Origin: Bdellovibrionales bacterium
Lineage (GTDB): Bacteria; Bdellovibrionota; Bacteriovoracia; Bacteriovoracales; Bacteriovoracaceae
Assembly (NCBI GenBank): GCA_023250775.1
Contig: JAHFAA010000291.1
Location: 1-5,410 of the forward strand
Length of the DNA: 5,410 bases
Reading direction: 5' to 3'
Part shown: positions 1-4,261 of the stretch, piece after piece
How positions within the stretch are numbered: position 1 is the stretch's first letter
Layout of the letters: the number at the start of each line of letters is the position of its first letter
Made by a program: the position numbers and the translations under genes
The notes under the pieces: model-generated
The model's database searches: none
Told to the model about the DNA's origin: nothing
Seen by the model: the letters and a program-made list of their open reading frames with translations, nothing else

Positions 1-405
1 GAAGGAGCAGAAGTCTCCCCTCCACTCACTTTTGCCAATGCTCCCAAAGGAACAAAAAGTTTTGCACTGATTGTCGACGATCCCGATGCCCCAGACCCCA
101 AGGCGCCCAAGATGACTTGGATTCATTGGGTGTTTTATAATTTACCTGCTGAAGTTTCCTCTATCCCGGAAAAAAGCGCCGCCGCTCCATCAGGCTCACT
201 CGCCGGCCTTAATAGTTGGAAAAAAATTGGCTATGGTGGCCCGTGCCCACCCATCGGACAGCATCGCTACTTTCACAAACTCTATGCCCTCGACACCGTC
301 CTACCAGACTTAAAAAATCCTACTAAGGAAAAATTACTTGATGCTATGAAAGGGCATGTCCTAGAAGAAACGACGCTGATTGGTCTCTACCAAAAAAAGA
401 AGTAG
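1..405 (+). CDS. YbhB/YbcL-family PEBP (Raf kinase inhibitor-like) protein, 3' part
   Basis: This is the C-terminal 134 residues of a phosphatidylethanolamine-binding-protein family member, open to the left edge. Family members are usually about 150-185 residues, so only a short N-terminal stretch should be missing. The family hallmarks are all present: DDPDAPDP at fragment residues 26-33, WIHWVFYNLP at about 40-49, GYGGPCPP followed by the GQHRYFHKLYALD block at about 77-98, and the ending AMKGHVLEETTLIGLY. The aspartates of the DPDxPDP motif and the His-Arg of the G-x-H-R motif line the small anion pocket in known PEBPs. Bacterial members have no well-established biochemical role, although phospholipid or ligand binding and modulation of other proteins have been proposed. 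Whether a signal peptide exists cannot be seen because the N-terminus lies outside the window. The gene converges on the M23 gene with a 4-nt gap. The family call is very secure; the physiological function is unknown. Confidence 0.95.
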   Translation, partial: EGAEVSPPLTFANAPKGTKSFALIVDDPDAPDPKAPKMTWIHWVFYNLPAEVSSIPEKSAAAPSGSLAGLNSWKKIGYGGPCPPIGQHRYFHKLYALDTVLPDLKNPTKEKLLDAMKGHVLEETTLIGLYQKKK

Positions 406-409
406 CTCA

Positions 410-1414
410 TCACATACAAACGGTGCAGGTTTTTGGCCGCTGACACGAGCGAGCGACATTGCATTTCTTGTCCACTTCGCAAGTAACAGCAACATTGCAG
501 GTCTTGGCGATTTGACAGCCGCGAATAAGACCAAATCCATTTTTGGCACATTCATAAATATTATTCACAATGCTCACTCCACACTGAGCAGCACTGGTGA
601 CAGTCTTGGTGCCACAAGAAACAACTTCCTTTCCGCAAGTGACCACATCACTTCCACAAATCAGGGCATCGGTGATTAATTCCGTGCCGCAAACAGCGCC
701 ATCTTGAATGAGCTGAAAAGTGCAAAACGAAATTGGCCGAAGCGTCGCCTGACAACTTCCCGAAGGTAATCCATCCGCCATAAATTCATTATTCCATAGC
801 GAAAACGGCTGACTGAATTTTCCTTTATACGGATCAACGTAATTACCATCCGAATCTTTGACATCAAAATGCAGGTGAGGCGCCGCTGACTTTCCACTTG
901 AACCAACTAGACCTAAAGACTCTCCACATTCCACATGCTGCCATTTTTTGACAGAGATACTGCCACTTTTGAAATGAGCATAGGTAGTTTTCATTCCGTT
1001 GGCATGCAAAATAGTCACAAGATTGGGAAGCAACTCGCGCCCTCCACAACCAACTTCTTGCGTGCGTGGGTTGGCAAAACAGCGATCGTAATTGCCATCA
1101 ATCACCTCGATAACTTCGCCCGCCGCCGCTGCAACCACTTCGGCCGAGCCATGATCCATGGTCACAAAACCACCAAGCAACATAAAGTCCGTTCCCTCAT
1201 GGTCGTTATAGCAAAAAGGAAAATTCATGCCCTTATTACTCTGACAAATTTTTTTATCACTGCCATGCTGTTGATCGTGATCCATGCCAATGATAGGAAA
1301 GGAAGCAATCAAATCGCGATCGCGATTGGCGATGGGAAAGCGAAATTTTAGCGAAGAATCCAAGGCAAAAACATTAAAACTCATTATTGCCAAAATCATC
1401 AGAATTTTTTTCAT
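410..1414 (-). CDS. Secreted M23/LytM zinc metallopeptidase with cysteine-ladder C-terminal tail
   Basis: This gene encodes 334 residues. Residues 1-17 (MKKILMILAIMSFNVFA) form a clean Sec signal peptide with a V-F-A cleavage site. The M23 peptidase domain spans about residues 68-197. The zinc ligands H72 and D76 lie in HEGTD, H147 in TYAH is a catalytic histidine, and H180-x-H182 in PHLHFDV supplies the last catalytic and zinc-binding histidines, so the site appears complete. M23 enzymes cut peptide cross-links in peptidoglycan, so a periplasmic or exported wall hydrolase is likely. An insertion at about 108-130 with C112 and C123 separates two core strands. From residue 221 the protein becomes a tail with 15 cysteines at near-regular spacing, a part I do not recognise as a named domain. 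The ATG at 1412-1414 is preceded by GAGGG at 7-nt spacing and starts exactly at the signal peptide. It is downstream of the hsp20 pair on the same strand, 124 nt away and with an intervening hairpin, so co-transcription is possible but unproven. Substrate is inferred from family only. Confidence 0.93.
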   Translation of the reverse strand: MKKILMILAIMSFNVFALDSSLKFRFPIANRDRDLIASFPIIGMDHDQQHGSDKKICQSNKGMNFPFCYNDHEGTDFMLLGGFVTMDHGSAEVVAAAAGEVIEVIDGNYDRCFANPRTQEVGCGGRELLPNLVTILHANGMKTTYAHFKSGSISVKKWQHVECGESLGLVGSSGKSAAPHLHFDVKDSDGNYVDPYKGKFSQPFSLWNNEFMADGLPSGSCQATLRPISFCTFQLIQDGAVCGTELITDALICGSDVVTCGKEVVSCGTKTVTSAAQCGVSIVNNIYECAKNGFGLIRGCQIAKTCNVAVTCEVDKKCNVARSCQRPKTCTVCM

Positions 1415-1484
1415 AGGCTACCCTCTTTTTATTTTTAAAGAGAGCAAGGGACGGGCCAATAGGCAGGCGCTCTTTCAATCAGTT

Positions 1485-1518
1485 ACTTGCTGTGGACAAA
1501 GACGTGTCCACAGCAAGT
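1485..1518. repeat. Perfect 14-bp inverted repeat (hairpin) between hsp20 pair and M23 gene
   Basis: The arm ACTTGCTGTGGACA at 1485-1498 is repeated as its exact reverse complement at 1505-1518, around a 6-nt loop. It lies 21 nt beyond the stop codon of the second hsp20 gene and 70 nt before the M23 start, so it would fold at the 3' end of the hsp20 transcript. On neither strand is it followed by a run of T: the minus strand continues AACTGATTG and the plus strand GTTCAATTA. It is therefore not a canonical intrinsic terminator. It could be a 3'-end stabilising or processing hairpin, a Rho-assisted terminator, or a protein-binding palindrome. The remainder of the 1415-1538 gap shows no convincing promoter for the M23 gene. 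Confidence 0.8.
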
Positions 1519-1538
1519 GTTCAATTAATAAGCAATTC

Positions 1539-1937
1539 TCAGTGAATCTCAATCCTCCTTGGAAGAACTTCTTGCGATTTTTTCAGTTTAAGCGAGAGCA
1601 CCCCATTGTCGATATTGGCGACAATGGAATCTTTGTCAATCTTGCCACCCAGCTTAAATTCGCGGGTAAAATGCCCTAGACCATATTCGGTGTAGAGTGG
1701 TTTTAAATCGCGATACTCCGACGGGTCAATTTTAGCACTAAGCTTTAAGGTGTTATTTTCAACCGTCACCTCGACATCTTCCTTATTGACCCCGGGAATA
1801 TCTGCATAGAGAACTATCTCACTGTCATTTTCTAAAATATCCACATTCGGTTGATAAAAACGACAGGCATAAGTTATTTCGCCTTCTTTTGTATCAACTT
1901 CTTTTTTATCTTTTTTAAATAATTCTTTAAGAGTCAT
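1539..1937 (-). CDS. hsp20: Small heat-shock protein (Hsp20/alpha-crystallin family), second gene of pair
   Basis: This is an ATP-independent holdase chaperone of 132 residues with the start chosen here. The alpha-crystallin domain spans about residues 29-119: PNVDILE opens it, ADIPGV lies at 45-50, and the signature A-x3-N-G-V-L falls at 107-114. A C-terminal I-x-I motif (IEI, 129-131) would dock into neighbouring subunits during oligomer assembly. The N-terminal arm is short and lysine-rich (KKDKKEVDTKEGE). The usual arginine-rich RER-type motif is replaced by YTEYGLGHFTREFKL. An in-frame ATG at 1947-1949 would add four residues but has no Shine-Dalgarno. The ATG at 1935-1937 has GGAGG five nt upstream (1943-1947), so I prefer it. 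The gene follows the first hsp20 gene with a 14-nt gap and is almost certainly translated from the same mRNA. Divergence from its neighbour suggests a specialised two-partner system, as with IbpA/IbpB, but that is inference. Confidence 0.95.
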   Translation of the reverse strand: MTLKELFKKDKKEVDTKEGEITYACRFYQPNVDILENDSEIVLYADIPGVNKEDVEVTVENNTLKLSAKIDPSEYRDLKPLYTEYGLGHFTREFKLGGKIDKDSIVANIDNGVLSLKLKKSQEVLPRRIEIH

Positions 1938-1942
1938 AAACG

Positions 1943-1947
1943 CCTCC
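1943..1947 (-). promoter_or_regulatory. Ribosome binding site deciding the start of the second hsp20 gene
   Basis: On the minus strand GGAGG sits 5 nt before the ATG at 1935-1937. The upstream in-frame ATG at 1947-1949 overlaps this motif and is itself preceded by ATTTCATAACA, which has no Shine-Dalgarno character. This places the start four codons inside the longest open frame. Confidence 0.85.
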
Positions 1948-1951
1948 ATTG

Positions 1952-2356
1952 TTATGAAATAGTAATTTGTCGACCTTTTGCTTCTTCCCTCTTTTCCAGT
2001 TCGATCGTTAAGACCCCATTTTCCAAGTTGGCCTTAACCTTTTCCGGATCGACCTTATAAGGGAGTTCAATCTGTCGTTTGAAAGGTCCCGCTTCTCTTT
2101 CTTGGCGATGATAATTGGCGCTTACAGGTTCGGTCTTTTTTTCACCACTGATGCTAAGTACATTGTCTGTAAGATCAATTTTAATATCACTTTTAACAAT
2201 CCCGGGAACTTCTGTTTTGAGAATGAGGCAGTTGTCTTTTTCAAACAGATTCAGCGCCGGAAAGCGGTTTGTCTGGTAGACACTTGTGGGTGAAATTTGT
2301 GCATTTAAAAATTGATCGAGATCTCTTTGTAAATTAAAAATGTCGTTAAAGAACAT
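1952..2356 (-). CDS. hsp20: Small heat-shock protein (Hsp20/alpha-crystallin family), first gene of pair
   Basis: This is a 134-residue class-A-type bacterial small heat-shock protein that would hold unfolding proteins in the cytoplasm for later refolding by DnaK/ClpB. The N-terminal arm (about 1-31) is amphipathic and aromatic (MFFNDIFNLQRDLDQFL). The alpha-crystallin domain runs from RFPALNLFE (31-39) through TEVPGI (48-53) and the basic HRQEREAGPFKRQIELP block (83-99) to the signature A-x3-N-G-V-L at 109-116. The C-terminal ITI (131-133) is the I-x-I oligomerisation motif. The ATG at 2354-2356 has the strong AAGGAGG five nt upstream. It is the promoter-proximal gene of a two-gene minus-strand operon whose second member starts 14 nt after this stop. 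Its leader contains a sigma70-type promoter and a UUUU/GGAG hairpin that could make translation temperature-dependent. No CIRCE element (TTAGCACTC-N9-GAGTGCTAA) is present. The family call is very secure. Confidence 0.97.
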   Translation of the reverse strand: MFFNDIFNLQRDLDQFLNAQISPTSVYQTNRFPALNLFEKDNCLILKTEVPGIVKSDIKIDLTDNVLSISGEKKTEPVSANYHRQEREAGPFKRQIELPYKVDPEKVKANLENGVLTIELEKREEAKGRQITIS

Positions 2357-2379
2357 ACATACCTCCTTGGAAAAGTTGC
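2357..2379 (-). promoter_or_regulatory. Putative fourU-like RNA thermometer over the hsp20 Shine-Dalgarno
   Basis: In the minus-strand transcript ACUUUU (2376-2371) can pair with GGAGGU (2366-2361) around the loop CCAA. The pairs are A-U, C-G, U-G, U-A, U-G and U-G, so four consecutive U residues lie opposite the GGAG of the Shine-Dalgarno. A bulged A at 2360 allows three further pairs between GCA (2379-2377) and UGU (2359-2357), closing the stem at the base just before the AUG. The weak, wobble-rich stem and its position before a small heat-shock gene match the fourU thermometer pattern known from other bacteria. The pairing is seen; the thermosensing is inferred. Confidence 0.5.
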
Positions 2380-2387
2380 GATCTCAC

Positions 2388-2404
2388 GTGAAAAATAATT
2401 TCAC
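2388..2404. repeat. GTGAAA-N5-TTTCAC palindrome across the hsp20 promoter (possible operator)
   Basis: A perfect 6-bp inverted repeat with a 5-nt AT-only centre covers the entire proposed -10 box and the adjoining part of the spacer of the hsp20 promoter. That position suits a repressor site. On the plus strand it is followed by seven T residues (2405-2411), so it also resembles a small intrinsic terminator, but no plus-strand gene lies upstream that would need one here. The binding protein is unknown. Confidence 0.45.
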
Positions 2405-2419
2405 TTTTTTTGCTGTCAA
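2392..2419 (-). promoter_or_regulatory. Sigma70-type promoter of the hsp20 operon
   Basis: On the minus strand TTGACA (2419-2414) is a full-consensus -35 box. TATTTT (2397-2392) follows after a 16-nt spacer and matches four of six -10 positions. Transcription would begin near 2385 and give a leader of roughly 29 nt that holds little more than the Shine-Dalgarno hairpin. I do not see a sigma32-type -10 (CCCCAT-like) at a suitable distance, so heat control may act through the palindrome or the leader RNA rather than a dedicated sigma factor. Confidence 0.65.
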
Positions 2420-2426
2420 GATTGGT

Positions 2427-2456
2427 ACTGAAAAAATAATACTTAATGTTTTCAGT
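2427..2456. repeat. ACTGAAAA-N14-TTTTCAGT inverted repeat in the divergent intergenic region
   Basis: Perfect 8-bp arms (2427-2434 and 2449-2456) flank a 14-nt AT-rich centre. The repeat lies upstream of the hsp20 -35 box and upstream of the possible -10 of the beta-helix gene, between the two divergent transcription units. Its half-sites resemble those of the nearby GTGAAA/TTTCAC palindrome (shared TGAAA core), which could mean one regulator binding both. In such AT-rich DNA, chance is a serious alternative. Confidence 0.4.
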
Positions 2457-2481
2457 TGGTTAGATTAAAAGGCCGTAATTT

Positions 2482-2487
2482 TAATAT
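2482..2487 (+). promoter_or_regulatory. Possible -10 box for the beta-helix gene
   Basis: TAATAT is a near-consensus -10 hexamer 59 nt before the preferred start at 2547. No good -35 lies at 16-18 nt: the nearest candidate, TTGGTT at 2456-2461, leaves a 20-nt spacer. It is the best-placed candidate on this strand in the otherwise AT-rich gap, but the call is weak. Confidence 0.25.
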
Positions 2488-2534
2488 CTTATCAATGCGC
2501 GATGGGCATGCTAGACGTCCTCTCACTTAGCTAT

Positions 2535-2540
2535 AGGGAG
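2535..2540 (+). promoter_or_regulatory. Ribosome binding site deciding the start of the beta-helix gene
   Basis: AGGGAG lies 6 nt before the ATG at 2547-2549, which begins directly with a signal peptide. The upstream in-frame ATG at 2502 would put a polar 15-residue stretch (MGMLDVLSLSYRESV) in front of the signal peptide and has no comparable ribosome binding site. Confidence 0.75.
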
Positions 2541-2546
2541 TCCGTT

Positions 2547-4163
2547 ATGAAAATGATCCTGACATTCCTGGTCTTAATTGCATCTTCCGCCTTCGCCCAA
2601 ATTGACCGGCCTATTCGCCCAATTCCCCTTCCCTTGAATATCTACCTCAAGACAACTCCCAAGGCCGGGCAGAATGTTTTCACCTTCGCCTATAAAACCA
2701 ACACCGTCATCATACGCCCCACTCCAGGACCACGAATTCCAAGACTGCTCTATAAAATTTTTAAAAATGACCAGGAAGTTCTCTCCCAGGCAGTCAGCTT
2801 CACCAAACCTTTGGCCAACGTGCTGACTGATATTTCGAGTCTCGCCAACGACGGAGACATTGTGAGACTTGCACCGGGCACTTATGCTGGGCCAATTCAA
2901 ATCGGCCCTTCTTCACACTTTTCGGGTGACGTTGCCTTGAAACAATTGATCCTTGAAGTGGATGGCAAGGCCAATGATGCCATTATCACTTGTGACACTC
3001 CCTATAGCTGTATCGAAATGGGGGGCGAAAACTCGGGGCTGCGTGGCCTGAAAATTACAGGCAAGGCGTATAAGAGCGTCGCTCTTAGCGATGGAGGACG
3101 AATCGAATTTGTGACTTTCGAATCCACGAACGACGGCTCCATGATCGGTTGCGATGCCCTGTCTCGAACCAAAAATGTTATCTTGCGAGATAATAGTTTT
3201 CTCGGCACGGCCTATTCGGCATTCATTATTGAAGGGGTTGACGATACAAAAGTTGAACGCAATCTGATCCGCGGCACTTTTAAAACTCACCCCACCTTAC
3301 GTCACGGTACCAATCTTTTGGTTTCCAAAAATATTTTTGAGGCCGGACTTATGGTAGAAAATGTAAGCCAATCTCAAATTTCTGATAACACTTTTGTTGG
3401 TCCGACAGGAACCGACGCACTCGATCTGACAAATTCCAACGATACCACCATTCAGAGAAATGATTTTGAAAATGCCGGCTATGCGGGAATCACTGTGCGT
3501 GACAGCTCAGATATCCTTGTGCAAAAAAATAATATTCGTCGAAGCGCCAGTTATGGCATCCATGCTGATAGCTCCCCTAACATCAAAATTTTCTTAAATA
3601 ACATTGCCGGTCTAAGTGAAAATCCCAGCAAGCAATATGCAGGAATTTCAGTTTCAGACACGACTAACTCGAGAATTTACGAAAACCTTATAACCTATTC
3701 ATTGATCGGCATCTCTATTCGCGCCGCAGCCTCCCCCAAAATCGCTCACAATACCGTGGCCACCCAAACAAAATTCGGTCTTCAAACAGGAGACTCAAGC
3801 AATCTCGTCATCATCAACAATCTCTTTTCAGTCACAACATTTTTTAATGGTTGCCTTAACGCCCCTCCAGGACCGGCCAATCCCGGCACCATCAACACCT
3901 TACCCTGCATGGGAGAAAGCACCATTGCCATCAATCAAGGCAATTGGGGTAATAATGGCGAAGGAGTGCCTGGCATTAATACTGGCGCCATCGCTTTCGT
4001 GAATGAAACGAACGGTGATTACAGAATATCAAAGGGTCCTGCCAATAATCAGGGCGTCAACTTTACCAATGCGACTCTGACCGATTTTCCCAATCTCGAT
4101 TTAAAGGGCACTGCTTTTACCGGTGCTTCGACTCCCCTCGATCCGGGTGCCTTTCAAAACTAA
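2547..4163 (+). CDS. Secreted right-handed parallel beta-helix repeat protein
   Basis: This gene encodes 538 residues from the preferred start. Residues 1-17 (MKMILTFLVLIASSAFA, cut before Q18) are a Sec signal peptide. A proline-rich N-terminal segment follows (RPIRPIPLPL near 21-30, IIRPTPGPRIP near 55-65). The entry to the helix, LANDGDIVRLAPGTYAGPIQI (99-119), is the usual cap of pectate-lyase-fold proteins. From about 160 to 430 there are some eleven rungs of roughly 20-25 residues, with recurring patterns such as I-x-x-N-x-F and Y-G-I-x-x-x-x-S. Examples are TTIQRNDFENAGYAGITVRDSS and DILVQKNNIRRSASYGIHADSS, which belong to the PbH1/NosD-like class. The C-terminus (GDYRISKGPANNQG...PLDPGAFQN) matches the closing strand common to such proteins. 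Five cysteines are present (149, 155, 202, 436, 454). No catalytic lyase or hydrolase residues can be assigned from sequence alone, so an enzyme, a surface adhesin or a structural role are all possible. It is divergent from the hsp20 operon; the next gene is co-oriented 98 nt downstream. The fold is secure; the function is unknown. Confidence 0.9.
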   Translation: MKMILTFLVLIASSAFAQIDRPIRPIPLPLNIYLKTTPKAGQNVFTFAYKTNTVIIRPTPGPRIPRLLYKIFKNDQEVLSQAVSFTKPLANVLTDISSLANDGDIVRLAPGTYAGPIQIGPSSHFSGDVALKQLILEVDGKANDAIITCDTPYSCIEMGGENSGLRGLKITGKAYKSVALSDGGRIEFVTFESTNDGSMIGCDALSRTKNVILRDNSFLGTAYSAFIIEGVDDTKVERNLIRGTFKTHPTLRHGTNLLVSKNIFEAGLMVENVSQSQISDNTFVGPTGTDALDLTNSNDTTIQRNDFENAGYAGITVRDSSDILVQKNNIRRSASYGIHADSSPNIKIFLNNIAGLSENPSKQYAGISVSDTTNSRIYENLITYSLIGISIRAAASPKIAHNTVATQTKFGLQTGDSSNLVIINNLFSVTTFFNGCLNAPPGPANPGTINTLPCMGESTIAINQGNWGNNGEGVPGINTGAIAFVNETNGDYRISKGPANNQGVNFTNATLTDFPNLDLKGTAFTGASTPLDPGAFQN

Positions 4164-4203
4164 TCTTCCCCTTTAGTCAGGTATTTTTCTGGCACTTTTA
4201 ACC

Positions 4204-4220
4204 CACTAGGCCACCTAGTG
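4204..4220. repeat. CACTAGG-CCA-CCTAGTG palindrome between the two plus-strand genes
   Basis: This is a perfect 7-bp inverted repeat with a 3-nt centre, 40 nt after the beta-helix stop and 41 nt before the next GTG start. As RNA it would form a tight hairpin, but CGCCGG rather than a T run follows it, so it is not a classic intrinsic terminator. It may be a weak terminator, an mRNA 3'-end stabiliser or an operator for the downstream gene. No clear promoter hexamers were found in the rest of this gap; the stretch before the ribosome binding site (4231-4250) is AT-rich. Confidence 0.45.
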
Positions 4221-4250
4221 CGCCGGCCTTACAATTAAATAAATTCAAAG

Positions 4251-4256
4251 AAGGAG
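4251..4256 (+). promoter_or_regulatory. Ribosome binding site supporting the GTG start at 4262
   Basis: AAGGAG lies 5 nt before GTG at 4262-4264. The reading frame from this GTG opens immediately with a signal peptide, whereas the first in-frame ATG codons (4280 and 4283) would remove its basic start. This decides for the non-ATG start. Confidence 0.85.
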
Positions 4257-4261
4257 AACCC

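Noticed and set aside
380..679. Plus-strand open frame of 99 codons across the end of the M23 gene
   Set aside because: It lies antisense to the cysteine-rich coding region, overlaps the PEBP gene end, has no recognisable protein pattern and no signal peptide. The M23 frame explains the sequence.
1313..1326. ATCGCGATCGCGAT palindrome containing GCGATCGC, resembling the HIP1 octamer
   Set aside because: It encodes the repeated Arg-Asp of NRDRD in the M23 protein and occurs once. A single copy in coding DNA does not support a HIP1-type element.
935..1351. Plus-strand open frame of 138 codons inside the M23 gene
   Set aside because: It is antisense to the peptidase domain with its intact zinc motifs. 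The translation is rich in H, N and I without a family pattern, so it is a shadow frame.
1284..1679. Plus-strand open frame of 131 codons spanning the M23 start, the gap and the end of the second hsp20 gene
   Set aside because: It crosses two real minus-strand genes and the hairpin, and its translation has no family resemblance.
2388..2411. Hairpin followed by seven T on the plus strand, looking like an intrinsic terminator
   Set aside because: No plus-strand gene lies upstream for about 2 kb, the stem is only 6 bp of mostly A-T pairs, and the site coincides with the hsp20 promoter. An operator reading is more plausible.
2502..2546. Upstream ATG giving a 553-residue beta-helix protein
   Set aside because: It places 15 mostly polar residues before an obvious signal peptide and lacks a ribosome binding site, while the ATG at 2547 has both.
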